DNA of 64,000 bases from assembly GCA_900314985.1 (NCBI GenBank), contig OMXL01000003.1, positions 509 to 64,508 of the forward strand. The letters run 5' to 3'. The position numbers and the translations under genes are program-made. Shown piece after piece: positions 35,046 through 44,246 of the stretch. Source of the stretch: an uncultured Prevotellaceae bacterium (lineage in GTDB: Bacteria; Bacteroidota; Bacteroidia; Bacteroidales; Bacteroidaceae). Positions within the stretch are counted from its first letter, which is position 1; each line of letters starts with the position of its first letter. The notes below the pieces were generated by a model that did not search any database, was not told where the DNA came from, and saw only the letters and a list, made by a program, of their open reading frames with translations.

Positions 35046-36878
35046 ATGAAGAAACAACTACTTTTACTTGTTGTGATTTTGCTGCCTATGGTTGCGAGGG
35101 CAGCTTCTGTAGAGATTGATGGCATCTACTACGAACTGGTATCGAAGGCTAAACAGGCCACAGTGAAAGGTGCGGTATTAACGTCTGGCAACTTGATCAT
35201 TCCTGCGTCTGTTACCTACGAGGAAGTGGAGTACAGCGTAACGAGCATTGGAAGTGAGGCTTTCAAAGGCCGCAGCATGACATCTGTAACGATTCCCAAT
35301 AGCGTGACGAGTATAGGAGAAAATGCTTTCCAAGGTTGCAGCGGTCTGACATCCGTTCATATATCAGATATAGCCGCATGGTGTAGAATATCATTTGGCA
35401 GTGGATATGCCAATCCTCTACATTGTGCACACCATTTGTATCTTGTAGATGAGGAAATAAAAGACTTGGTTATTCCCAACGGCGTAACTAGCATAGAACG
35501 CCTTGCATTCTGGGGGTGCAGCGGCCTGACTTCCGTCACTATTCCAGGCAGCGTGACGAAGATAGGTGATTCTACTTTCTATGGTTGCAACGGCCTAACT
35601 GCAGTTCACATTTCTGATATAGGGGCATGGTGCAAAATCTCTTTTATACAGTCTTCAAACCCACTTAAATTTGCTCGTCACCTTTTTCTCAATGGAGAAG
35701 AAGTAAAGGATTTAGTAATTCCCAACGGCGTAACGAGCATAGAAGGATCGGCTTTCTACGGTTGCACCGGCCTGACCTCAGTAACTATCGACAACAGCGT
35801 GACATCCATCGGTAATGCTGCTTTCTATGGTTGCACTGGCCTAACATCCGTCTGCATCGGTAACGGGGTGACATCCATCGGCCATTCTGCTTTCTCTGGT
35901 TGCAGCGGCCTTACATCCGTCACCCTCGGAAGTAGCGTGACAAGCATAGATAATAATGCTTTCTCTGAATGCAGCGACCTGACATCCGTCATCCTCCCCA
36001 ACAGCGTGACACACATCGGCTGTGAAGCTTTCTATGGTTGCAGCAGCCTTACATCTGTCACTATCCCTAACAGCGTGACGTTAATAAGAGACTATACTTT
36101 CTATGGTTGCAATGCGTTGACCTCCATTACTATTGGCAGTGGCGTGAATACTATAGGTACTCAAGCCTTTGCCAACTGCCTAGAATTGACTGATGTATAC
36201 TGCTATGCAGAGAATGTGCCAAATATGAGGCTAACTGACTATCTATCTATTTTCTATACCGATGCTTTCTATGGTTCATTAATTGAATATGCAACGTTGC
36301 ATGTCCCAACGACATCTATAGATGCCTATAAAGCAAAAGAGCCTTGGAAAAACTTCAAGAGCATCGTGGGACTGGACGGCACAATCACAGAACCCCAAAA
36401 GTGCGCTACACCTACCATCAGCTATCAGAACGGACAAATAACATTTTACTGCGAAACAGAAAATGTACAATTCTCTTCCAGTATTACCGATGCAGATATC
36501 AAGAGTTATAGCACGGAAACTATCCAGTTAGACGTAACCTATAACATCAGCGTATATGCCACCAAGTCAGGTTATGATAACTCAGACGTAGCTACAGCCA
36601 CCCTCTGTTGGATAGATGCTACGCCACAGACGGAAGGCATTACCAATGGCGTAGCTCAGATAGTTGCACATCCCGTCCTGGTAAAGACAGACAACGGATT
36701 TATTACGGTAGAAGGTATTGAAGACAGAACCAATGTCTCAGTATACACTACGGATGGTAAGCAGGCAGGCTCAGCCATCAGCCAAAACAACAGAGCCACC
36801 ATTGCCACCAGCATACAGCCTGGCTCTATAGTCATTGTCAAGGTGGGAGAAAAGAGCATAAAGGTCACGATGAAATAA
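35046..36878 (+). CDS. BspA-type leucine-rich repeat surface protein
   Basis: 610 residues. Signal peptide (1-20, ending ARAAS), then about twelve LRR_5 repeats (about 65-390) of the form GLTSVTIPNSVTSIGxxAFxGCS, a non-repeat strand domain (about 410-520, PTISYQNGQITFYCE), and a C-terminal beta domain ending IVIVKVGEKSIKVTMK, which resembles a type-A T9SS sorting tail. Two repeats are enlarged by an AAWCRISF/GAWCKISF insert. Likely a surface adhesin. A terminator follows. Confidence 0.88.
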   Translation: MKKQLLLLVVILLPMVARAASVEIDGIYYELVSKAKQATVKGAVLTSGNLIIPASVTYEEVEYSVTSIGSEAFKGRSMTSVTIPNSVTSIGENAFQGCSGLTSVHISDIAAWCRISFGSGYANPLHCAHHLYLVDEEIKDLVIPNGVTSIERLAFWGCSGLTSVTIPGSVTKIGDSTFYGCNGLTAVHISDIGAWCKISFIQSSNPLKFARHLFLNGEEVKDLVIPNGVTSIEGSAFYGCTGLTSVTIDNSVTSIGNAAFYGCTGLTSVCIGNGVTSIGHSAFSGCSGLTSVTLGSSVTSIDNNAFSECSDLTSVILPNSVTHIGCEAFYGCSSLTSVTIPNSVTLIRDYTFYGCNALTSITIGSGVNTIGTQAFANCLELTDVYCYAENVPNMRLTDYLSIFYTDAFYGSLIEYATLHVPTTSIDAYKAKEPWKNFKSIVGLDGTITEPQKCATPTISYQNGQITFYCETENVQFSSSITDADIKSYSTETIQLDVTYNISVYATKSGYDNSDVATATLCWIDATPQTEGITNGVAQIVAHPVLVKTDNGFITVEGIEDRTNVSVYTTDGKQAGSAISQNNRATIATSIQPGSIVIVKVGEKSIKVTMK

Positions 36879-36900
36879 AAGTATTAACAACCCTATTCAT

Positions 36901-36935
36901 AAAGCGCAGCAATGAACAATTGTTGCGCTTTTTGT
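36901..36935 (+). terminator. Terminator of the BspA-like gene
   Basis: AAAGCGCA and TGCGCTTT arms with an inner CAAT/ATTG pair, followed by TTGTTATATTT. Confidence 0.75.
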
Positions 36936-36967
36936 TATATTTGCTTGCAGATGTCAGAAATTTTTCA

Positions 36968-36975
36968 TATCTTTG
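36968..36975 (+). promoter_or_regulatory. -7 box of the RAYT gene
   Basis: TATCTTTG, 8 bp before ATG 36984; a CTTG lies 20 nt upstream. The leader would be nearly absent. Confidence 0.55.
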
Positions 36976-36983
36976 CGAACATT

Positions 36984-38093
36984 ATGACTGACGAGCAGAT
37001 AGCAGCAAAGAAGGAACATGCAGGCGAGAAGAGAGTCTCGATGAAACGTCGTGACGACCATCACGACTATACCGAGCGACGCATGTATATGATAACGCTG
37101 GAGGTGGAAGGGCGCCGACCAGTGTTCGGCAGGCTCGTCGGCAACGCCTTTGCGCCCAAAGGAAGTAAGGATAAGCCTCGGATAGAGTTGACAGCGTTGG
37201 GGCAAGCCGTACAGAGCGAGTGGATGGGCATTCACGAGTACTACCCGCAGATTGAGGTGATGGCTGTCCAGATGATGCCCGACCACATGCACGGCATCCT
37301 CTTTGTACGCGAGCAACTGCCCGTGCATTTAGGGCAAGTGATATCGGGGTTCAAAGCGGGCTGCAGGAAGGCGGAGAAGGCGCTGATTGGTGCGGCAGAG
37401 CCGCACCCTACAGAGAAAACTGCAAAGGCGATGGAGGGCGCGCCGCAGGCGACGGGAAAGCGGGCGCTCAGTTCTCAGCAGGAAACGGCTCTGCCGTTAC
37501 AAAGCGCGCGCGGCCCGTTACAAGCGCCTACCCAGGCATACCGCCCACTCTTTGCCAAGGGTTATAACGACTTGATACTCCGCTCCTATGACGAGCTGTC
37601 TGCTTGGCAGAACTACTTGCACGACAATCCGCGACGGCTTTTGATGAAGCGGGCGCGACCAGAGTGGCTTCGCCCATTCTTTGGATTGCAAATAGGTCAA
37701 CACTGTTTTAGCGGCATTGGGAACCGTGAGTTGCTGAAAGCGGCTAAGCGCAAGGCTGTTCGCGTGTCACGACGTCTGACTGAGCAAGAAATAGCAAGGG
37801 AAGTAGAGCGGTATCTGGAAGAGGCTCGCCAAGGAGCAGTGCTTGTTTCACCAGCTATCTCGCCTGGCGAGAAACGGGTGATGCGTGCTGCCTTTGATGC
37901 GGGGCTGCCTACTATCGTGATTATGGAGAACGGTTTTACACCCTTGTCAAAGCCCCACGGTGAGCAATTCTATGCTTGTGGGCAGGGAACATTGCTGATG
38001 CTTTCGCCTTGGGAGCACCATAATGAGAAGCGGCTGCTGACGGCAGCACAATGTACGCAGATGAACTTGATGGCACTGGAGCTCTGTGAATGA
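36984..38093 (+). CDS. REP-associated tyrosine transposase (RAYT) fused to a DprA/SLOG-like domain
   Basis: 369 residues from ATG 36984 (upstream codons contain the -7 box). N-terminal Y1/HUH transposase domain (about 25-220): YMITLEVEGRRPVFG, the metal-binding HUH site MMPDHMHGILF (H101, H103), GFKAGCRK, and the helix YNDLILRSYDELSAWQNYLHDNPRR that should carry the nucleophilic tyrosine. A GC-rich linker (about 137-188) holds two DNA palindromes. The C-terminal part (about 270-369, SPAISPGEKRVMRAAFDAGLPTIVI, GTLLMLSPW) looks like a DprA/SLOG nucleotide-binding fold. RAYTs are single-copy domesticated relatives of IS200 that move REP palindromes. A 336-bp palindromic element starts 21 bp downstream. 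Confidence 0.78.
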   Translation: MTDEQIAAKKEHAGEKRVSMKRRDDHHDYTERRMYMITLEVEGRRPVFGRLVGNAFAPKGSKDKPRIELTALGQAVQSEWMGIHEYYPQIEVMAVQMMPDHMHGILFVREQLPVHLGQVISGFKAGCRKAEKALIGAAEPHPTEKTAKAMEGAPQATGKRALSSQQETALPLQSARGPLQAPTQAYRPLFAKGYNDLILRSYDELSAWQNYLHDNPRRLLMKRARPEWLRPFFGLQIGQHCFSGIGNRELLKAAKRKAVRVSRRLTEQEIAREVERYLEEARQGAVLVSPAISPGEKRVMRAAFDAGLPTIVIMENGFTPLSKPHGEQFYACGQGTLLMLSPWEHHNEKRLLTAAQCTQMNLMALELCE

Positions 38094-38114
38094 CTATCCA
38101 ACTATTATATGAGT

Positions 38115-38450
38115 AAAAAAATGAGTTCAAGACTGTCAGACTGACAAAACGCCGATACACAAAGGGATTGAGGCCATTTCTGAGAGTGACAAGACTGACA
38201 GGAGACTGACAGTCCACCAATCTTAAACTCTACCGGAATATATTGTCTAGGTAATTCTTGGAATTCTCTAGAGAATTTTGCGTGTATACAGCTGATAATG
38301 GAGAAATTCTCTAGAGAATTTGTCATTTATACAGCTATTACGTGGCAGAAGACTGTCAGTCTCCTGTCAGTCTTGACAGTCTCCAAAAAGACTGCAAATG
38401 CCCTGCACATCGGTGTTTTGTCAGTCTGACAGTCTTCTTTTCATTTTTTT
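38115..38450. mobile_element. 336-bp nested palindromic element (MITE-like) with two iterons
   Basis: Outer arms of 46 bp (38115-38160 and 38405-38450) are near-perfect inverted repeats; the cores AAGACTGTCAGACTGAC and its complement differ by few bases. Inside, a 24-bp arm (38191-38214) is the exact reverse complement of 38351-38374. The centre has two direct repeats, each an AATTCTCTAGAGAATT palindrome (38262-38277, 38305-38320) followed by TATACAGCT. No coding potential. It lies between the RAYT gene and a sigma-factor gene. Confidence 0.75.
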
Positions 38451-38566
38451 CGACCTTATTTTACAAAAACGTCATAAATATGCAGGAACAGAATATGCAC
38501 AACTTTTTCTAAAAAAAATTGCGGTTCTGACTTAATAATTTGGCAGTTGTTGCGTATTATATATGT

Positions 38567-39085
38567 ATGACACAGTCAGAATTCGAACATATTGCCCAAG
38601 AGTTAAGGTCGCAGATGCTGAAAGTGGCGCTGGACTTCTTCGGATCACAGGACGATGCTGAGGATGTGGCACAGGACGCAATGGTACAGCTGTGGCACTA
38701 CTGCGAGCGGATAGACAGCGGGCGCAACGTGTCTGGTCTAGCAGTCAGGGTGGCAAAGAATTGCTGTGTCAGTCTTTATAGAAAGCGACAGACAGCTAAG
38801 CAGCAGCACTTTGAGGACATCAGTCCGAGGATGCTGCGTCAGGAAGACACGTCAGACTCTCCACAAGAACGCTTGGAAGCCCTGGACACACAGCGCATGA
38901 TGGACGAAGTCGTGGCACTGTTGAAACCACGAGAACGACAACTCTTCGAAATGCGCCAGACGGAAGGACTCTCAACAGCAGACATCGCTGAACAGACGGG
39001 CATTCCGAAAGCCTCAGTAGCGGTGATGCTATCGACAGCGAGAAAGAAAGTACTGACAGAACTAACAAGGAGAATGAAGCTATGA
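38567..39085 (+). CDS. ECF-type RNA polymerase sigma factor
   Basis: 172 residues from ATG 38567. Region 2 at about 10-75 (DDAEDVAQDAMVQLWHYC) and region 4 at about 118-165 (RQTEGLSTADIAEQTGIPKASVAVMLSTARKK, HTH core). First gene of a three-gene unit; overlaps the next gene by 4 bp, as is usual for sigma/anti-sigma pairs. No Bacteroidetes -7 box is clear upstream; self-recognised promoter likely. Confidence 0.88.
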   Translation: MTQSEFEHIAQELRSQMLKVALDFFGSQDDAEDVAQDAMVQLWHYCERIDSGRNVSGLAVRVAKNCCVSLYRKRQTAKQQHFEDISPRMLRQEDTSDSPQERLEALDTQRMMDEVVALLKPRERQLFEMRQTEGLSTADIAEQTGIPKASVAVMLSTARKKVLTELTRRMKL

Positions 39086-39543
39086 CGAACAAAGAGATAC
39101 AACAACTCATCAACAAATATCTGGAGGGAGAGACCTCTCCTGAGGAAGAGCGCCTGCTGGCACTTGCCCTACAGGGCGACGACATGCCCGAAGAGTGGCA
39201 GGCCATCCGCCTGATGCTGGGCGAACTGACCATGGGCGAGGCCGAGTACGACAGCATCATGGAACAACGCAAGGAGAAACAGCGCAAGCCATCAGCCCTG
39301 CTCGTTGCCATCCGCACCATCTCGTCAATGGCTGCCATCTACTTGGTAGGCTTGTTCTTCTGGCTGCAACAGACTCCTGAAATAAAAACAGGAACAGCAT
39401 ACAATCCTGGTAAGCCAACGCCACAAGCATCCTACTGCACAGAAGGAACACCCCGGGAAATTCTGGCGTGCTATTTGGAAAAGCGCAAGGCTCAACCACA
39501 TTATTATCAACAATTAAAAAAGATGACTTATGAAAACCAATAG
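39082..39543 (+). CDS. Probable anti-sigma factor, single-pass membrane protein
   Basis: 153 residues. N-terminal acidic helical region (IQQLINKYLEGETSPEEERLL, about 5-25) of the type that begins Bacteroidetes anti-sigma proteins, one transmembrane helix (about 78-95, SSMAAIYLVGLFFWL) and a short periplasmic tail. Inferred from topology and position between the sigma gene and a membrane lipoprotein gene; no zinc-finger or FecR domain is visible. Confidence 0.65.
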   Translation: MTNKEIQQLINKYLEGETSPEEERLLALALQGDDMPEEWQAIRLMLGELTMGEAEYDSIMEQRKEKQRKPSALLVAIRTISSMAAIYLVGLFFWLQQTPEIKTGTAYNPGKPTPQASYCTEGTPREILACYLEKRKAQPHYYQQLKKMTYENQ

Positions 39544-40687
39544 AATCCTTTTCATCGTAGCAGCCGCTATAGCGCTGCTGACCTCATGCAACAATGGACA
39601 TGAGCGCATGCTCACCATCATTAATGAAGATGGCACATGCAGTCGTGAGATGACGTTTCACCCTGACAGCTTTGATGTTACATCACCACTTGACACCGCC
39701 ATCAATGTCGAAGGTATGATCTTCCACCCAGATTGGGAGCGTACATGGTCTATCAAGGGTGATTCTGTTCGCCATGCTTGTCCAATGACTAAACAGCAAT
39801 GGGATAGTTTACAAAACGTATTCCACGACAAATTTGTCGGTCAGCATATCGTAATGTATACCAAGCAAGAGTACCAATCAATCAACGATATGTGCAAGTC
39901 TTTTAATCGAGTCTGCCAAGATGTATTCAAAGATACGATGTCACTCGAAAAACGATTCAAGTGGTTCTATACCGACTATGTATATAAGGAGACGCTTTCC
40001 ATAGCCGTCATTAATCAGGCATTTCTCATTCCCTTAGAGCGATTTGTCAGCGCAGATACCGCGTCTTACTGGTTCACGGGTGAGCCAAACCTTGCAGAAG
40101 GACTCACTGGAGCAGAGCAAAAAGAAATGCTTGATGATATTGAGAGTAAAATCAGCCACTGGCTTACGGCCTGCACAATGGCTCACGCATGCCAAATTAT
40201 CGCCAATGAACAATATGATGAGGTAAAGAATCCACCTGTCAGCAAGGAGCAGTTTGAGGCCTTGATAGATTCCATCGCCATGTTGCCCGCTGTGGCTGAT
40301 ATGGACTTATTATTCAACACAAAGGAGCAAGCCTGCAAGATTTTGGAGGATTTCTTCCACTCTGATGCCTACACGCCATTATTCAAAGACGAAAATGTTT
40401 GGAATTATCGCCTTGAAGATAACAATAAATACATATCCTTCTTGCTAATGATGAAACCCACGCTGGACTACGTGATGCCAGGCAAGGTGATCGATGCTGG
40501 CAATGGCGTAGTAGATGGCAACGTGGTTCACTATAAGTTCTCTGGCGAACGACTCATCCCCCACCCCTACGATGTAGCCATCACCTCGCGAGTCACCAAC
40601 GTCTGGGCCTTCGTCGTCACCGCACTGGTTATCCTCCTTGCTATCGGCTGTTTGTTCTATCGTCGCATCAGAAAACTGATTTTTTAG
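39530..40687 (+). CDS. Hypothetical lipoprotein with C-terminal membrane helix
   Basis: 385 residues. Lipoprotein signal LLTSC (C20), an extracytoplasmic domain of about 330 residues with no family I recognise, and a C-terminal transmembrane helix (about 357-377, VTALVILLAIGCLFY) ending in basic RRIRKLIF. Lipid anchor plus membrane helix is uncommon. It overlaps the anti-sigma gene by 14 bp and is probably the sensor or a target of that sigma system. Confidence 0.7.
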   Translation: MKTNRILFIVAAAIALLTSCNNGHERMLTIINEDGTCSREMTFHPDSFDVTSPLDTAINVEGMIFHPDWERTWSIKGDSVRHACPMTKQQWDSLQNVFHDKFVGQHIVMYTKQEYQSINDMCKSFNRVCQDVFKDTMSLEKRFKWFYTDYVYKETLSIAVINQAFLIPLERFVSADTASYWFTGEPNLAEGLTGAEQKEMLDDIESKISHWLTACTMAHACQIIANEQYDEVKNPPVSKEQFEALIDSIAMLPAVADMDLLFNTKEQACKILEDFFHSDAYTPLFKDENVWNYRLEDNNKYISFLLMMKPTLDYVMPGKVIDAGNGVVDGNVVHYKFSGERLIPHPYDVAITSRVTNVWAFVVTALVILLAIGCLFYRRIRKLIF

Positions 40688-40694
40688 TGTAAAA

Positions 40695-40726
40695 TTTGGC
40701 TTTCTCGCTATTATTTCGTATCTTTG
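40695..40726 (+). promoter_or_regulatory. Promoter of parC
   Basis: TTTG (40695-40698), 20 nt, TATCTTTG (40719-40726). Confidence 0.8.
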
Positions 40727-40753
40727 CAGGAAAATCAAAATCTACCCTAATCT

Positions 40754-43462
40754 ATGGATGACGAAATAAGAGAAGACAGCGAGATCTTGGAGCAGGACGC
40801 TTCAGAACAACAGGAAGAGTCAGCAGAGGGTGCTGGACACTCCGACTATAAGCCCGTAAACCGTTTCGACGCTGCCGCCGTACACCATTTGAGCGGCATG
40901 TACCAGAACTGGTTCTTGGACTATGCCTCCTATGTTATTCTGGAGCGTGCCGTGCCACATATCGAGGACGGTCTGAAACCCGTACAGCGCCGCATTCTGC
41001 ACTCTATGAAGCGCATGGACGATGGCAGATATAACAAGGTGGCAAACATTGTGGGTCACACCATGCAGTTCCACCCTCACGGCGACGCCTCAATTGGTGA
41101 CGCACTGGTGCAGATGGGACAGAAGGACCTGCTCATCGACACACAGGGTAACTGGGGTAACATCCTGACGGGCAACCGCGCAGCAGCGCCCCGTTATATC
41201 GAGGCCCGCCTCAGCAAGTTTGCCTTGGACACCGTCTTCAATCCCAAGACCACCGAGTGGCAGATGTCGTACGACGGCCGTAACAAGGAGCCTATCACGC
41301 TGCCTGTCAAGTTCCCATTGCTGTTGGCACAAGGTGCCGAGGGTATTGCCGTAGGATTGTCGTCGAAGATTCTGCCCCACAACTTTGTGGACATCTGCGA
41401 CGCTGCCATCAGCTACCTGCATGGCGAGGAGTTCCACCTCTATCCAGACTTCCCCACAGGTGGCAGCATCGACGTCTCGAAATACAACGACGGACAGCGT
41501 GGTGGCATGCTGAAGGTGCGCGCCAAGATTGAGAAGCTAGACTCCAAGACGCTGGTCATCCGCGAGATACCTTTCTCCAAGACCACGGAGACACTCATCG
41601 ACTCCATTCTGAAAGCCATCGACAAAGGCAAGATCAAGGCCCGCCATGTGGAGGACCTCACAGCCGCCAAGGTGGAGATACAGGTACAGCTGGCACCTGG
41701 CGTCAGCAGCGACAAGACGCTCGACGCGCTGTATGCCTTCTCTGACTGCGAAATCAACATATCGCCCAACTGCTGCGTCATCGAGGACAACAAGCCTCAG
41801 TTCTTGACAGTCAGTGACGTGCTGCGCCACTCGACCGACCGCACGAAAGACTTGATACGTCAGGAGTTGGAGATTCGTAAGGGTGAGCTGTTAGAGCAGT
41901 TGCACTTCTGTTCGCTGGAGAAGATATTCATTGAGGAACGTATCTATAAGGATAAGAAATTCGAGCAGGCGCCCACCATCGATGCTGTTTGTGAACACAT
42001 CGACGAGCGCTTGACGCCCTACTATCCACAGATGGTGCGTGAGGTCACCAAGGACGACATCCTGAAGCTGTTGGAAATCAAGATGCAGCGCATCCTGAAG
42101 TTCAACAAGGACAAGGCTGACGAACTGATGGCTCGCATCAAGGCGGAGATTGAGGAGATAGACCGCGACCTGGCTAACCTGACAGAGGTGACAGCCCAGT
42201 GGTTCCAGTTCCTGAAAGACAAGTACGGTAAGGACCACCCACGACTGACGGAGATTCGCAACTTCGACACCATCGAGGCCACCAAGGTCGTCGAGGCCAA
42301 CCAGAAGTTGTATATCAATCGCCAGGACGGCTTCATCGGTACTGGTTTGAAGAAAGACGAGTTTGTCTGCAACTGTTCAGACATCGATGATATCATCATC
42401 TTCTATAAGGATGGTAAGTTCAAGGTGGTTCGTGTGGCTGACAAGCTGTTTGTGGGCAAGAACGTCATGTGGATCAGCGTGTTCAAGAAGAACGACCAGC
42501 GCACCATCTACAATGCCGTTTACCGTGATGGTCGCAAGGGCTTCTACTACATCAAGCGCTTCAACGTGGCTGCCATCACTCGCGACCGCGAATACGACAT
42601 CACAGCTGGTACTGAGGGCTCGCGTGTGGTTTACTTCACCGCCAACCCCAATGGTGAAGCTGAGGTTATCAAGGTAACGCTCGACCCAGCACCCAAGCTG
42701 AAGAAGATATTCTTCGACAAGGACTTCTCAGAGGTGCTTATCAAGGGACGTGCTGCTAAGGGTAACCTGCTGACGAAGTATCAGGTTCACCGCATCGGAC
42801 TGAAGAGTCACGGCCACTCTACGCTGGGTGGTCGCAAGGTGTGGTACGACCCAGACGTGAACCGCCTGAACTACGACGAACACGGACGCCTGTTGGGCGA
42901 GTTCTTCGACGACGACAGCATCCTCGTCATCCTGAACAATGGCGACTACTACCTGTCAGGCTTCGACCCCAACGTACACTTTGAGGATAACATCCAGCGC
43001 ATAGAGAAGTACGAGCCGGAGAAGGTATGGAGCTGCGTGCTCTACGATGCCGACAACCAGGGTTATCCGTACCTGAAGCGCTTCCAGATGGAGGCCACCA
43101 AGCGTAAGCAGAACTACATCGGTGAGAATGTCAACTCACAACAGATATTGCTGACAGATACCGTCTATCCACGTCTGCAGGTAACCTATGGTGGCAACGA
43201 TGCCTTCCGTGGTAGTGAGGAGATTGACGTAGAGCAGTTCATTGCCGTCAAGGGCTTCAAGGCCAAGGGTAAGCGCCTCACCACTTGGCAGATTGCTTCT
43301 ATCGAAGAGTTGGAACCCCTACGCTTCCCTGAGCCCCCGAGTGAGGAGGAAGATACAGAGGATGAAGAAGAGAACCTCGACCCAGACTCCGGCAAGAGCC
43401 AGCAGCAGGTACTCGACGAGATGACAGGACAACTGAGACTGTTTGATGAGGACGAAGCATAA
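40754..43462 (+). CDS. parC: DNA topoisomerase IV subunit A (DNA gyrase/topo IV A family)
   Basis: 902 residues. Acidic N-terminal tail (1-30), then the cleavage domain: ERAVPHIEDGLKPVQRRIL, HPHGDASIGDALV (quinolone region) and AAAPRYIEAR with catalytic Y148; AEGIAVGLSSKILPHNF; coiled-coil tower (about 385-480); C-terminal DNA-wrapping beta-propeller without a canonical GyrA box, which favours ParC. The tail is strongly acidic (about 860-895). The following gene overlaps its 3' end by 17 bp. Confidence 0.9.
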   Translation: MDDEIREDSEILEQDASEQQEESAEGAGHSDYKPVNRFDAAAVHHLSGMYQNWFLDYASYVILERAVPHIEDGLKPVQRRILHSMKRMDDGRYNKVANIVGHTMQFHPHGDASIGDALVQMGQKDLLIDTQGNWGNILTGNRAAAPRYIEARLSKFALDTVFNPKTTEWQMSYDGRNKEPITLPVKFPLLLAQGAEGIAVGLSSKILPHNFVDICDAAISYLHGEEFHLYPDFPTGGSIDVSKYNDGQRGGMLKVRAKIEKLDSKTLVIREIPFSKTTETLIDSILKAIDKGKIKARHVEDLTAAKVEIQVQLAPGVSSDKTLDALYAFSDCEINISPNCCVIEDNKPQFLTVSDVLRHSTDRTKDLIRQELEIRKGELLEQLHFCSLEKIFIEERIYKDKKFEQAPTIDAVCEHIDERLTPYYPQMVREVTKDDILKLLEIKMQRILKFNKDKADELMARIKAEIEEIDRDLANLTEVTAQWFQFLKDKYGKDHPRLTEIRNFDTIEATKVVEANQKLYINRQDGFIGTGLKKDEFVCNCSDIDDIIIFYKDGKFKVVRVADKLFVGKNVMWISVFKKNDQRTIYNAVYRDGRKGFYYIKRFNVAAITRDREYDITAGTEGSRVVYFTANPNGEAEVIKVTLDPAPKLKKIFFDKDFSEVLIKGRAAKGNLLTKYQVHRIGLKSHGHSTLGGRKVWYDPDVNRLNYDEHGRLLGEFFDDDSILVILNNGDYYLSGFDPNVHFEDNIQRIEKYEPEKVWSCVLYDADNQGYPYLKRFQMEATKRKQNYIGENVNSQQILLTDTVYPRLQVTYGGNDAFRGSEEIDVEQFIAVKGFKAKGKRLTTWQIASIEELEPLRFPEPPSEEEDTEDEEENLDPDSGKSQQQVLDEMTGQLRLFDEDEA

Positions 43463-44246
43463 GATAGGGCTATTGGCTATGGGCTGTTGGCTGTTGGCGC
43501 TTCCTGCCAATAGTCAGAAGGTTGTTACCCGAAGCACCACAGTAGGTATTGGTGGTACGAACATCCTCGACACCTATCTCTCTGACGAGCACTTCAAGGG
43601 TACAGGCGTCAGCATCCTATCGACCATTGAGCGCCAGCAGCCTGATTGTCGCTGGTCAACGCTGATGGAGCATGAAGCAAACCTGTCGCTATGTAAGAGT
43701 AGGAACACCCAGCAAGAGATGGAAGGTGCCTATAACTTCTATTGGGGCAAGCTATACCGTTGGCAACTGCTTGACGGAGCACTCAGTCTGCAAGCTGGTG
43801 GACTGGTGAATGCCTCGTTAGGATTTATCTACAACACCTCCAACGGCAACAATCCTGCACAGGCTCGCGCCCACTTGAACCTAATGCCAACGGGTGTGGC
43901 CAGCTATCGCTTCCAACTGTTCCACAAGCAGATGGTAGCACGCTATGAGCTGAACCTGCCATTGGCTGGCATCCAGTTCTCACCCAACTACGGACAGTCG
44001 TACTACGAGATATTCAATCGTGGTGACTACGACCATAATGTGGTGCCCACCACCTTTGTCTGCGCACCAGAATGGCGCAACCTACTGACGCTCGATGCTG
44101 CCATCACCCGCAAGATCACGCTCCGCATCGGCTATCTGGGTAATATCCAGCAGATGAAGGTAAACAACCTGCGCCAGCACGTCTGGACACACCGTTTCCT
44201 GATAGGTATCACCAAGCGATTCAGCATTACTCCACACGCACTATGA
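43446..44246 (+). CDS. DUF3316-family exported protein
   Basis: 266 residues from ATG 43446. Signal peptide (KIGLLAMGCWLLALPANSQ) encoded largely by a 7-bp tandem repeat. The rest is beta-rich with VGIGGTNILDTYLS, AGGLVNASLGFIYN, YELNLPLAGIQFSPNYGQSYYEIF (family core) and a last strand ending in F and L, resembling DUF3316 proteins of Bacteroidales, likely an outer-membrane barrel. Overlaps parC by 17 bp and the S41 gene by 4 bp. Function unknown. Confidence 0.75.
   Translation: MRTKHKIGLLAMGCWLLALPANSQKVVTRSTTVGIGGTNILDTYLSDEHFKGTGVSILSTIERQQPDCRWSTLMEHEANLSLCKSRNTQQEMEGAYNFYWGKLYRWQLLDGALSLQAGGLVNASLGFIYNTSNGNNPAQARAHLNLMPTGVASYRFQLFHKQMVARYELNLPLAGIQFSPNYGQSYYEIFNRGDYDHNVVPTTFVCAPEWRNLLTLDAAITRKITLRIGYLGNIQQMKVNNLRQHVWTHRFLIGITKRFSITPHAL
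43468..43498. repeat. Heptanucleotide repeat encoding a signal peptide (DUF3316 gene)
   Basis: GGCTATT, GGCTATG, GGCTGTT, GGCTGTT, GGC; encodes the hydrophobic core of the leader. Confidence 0.75.
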
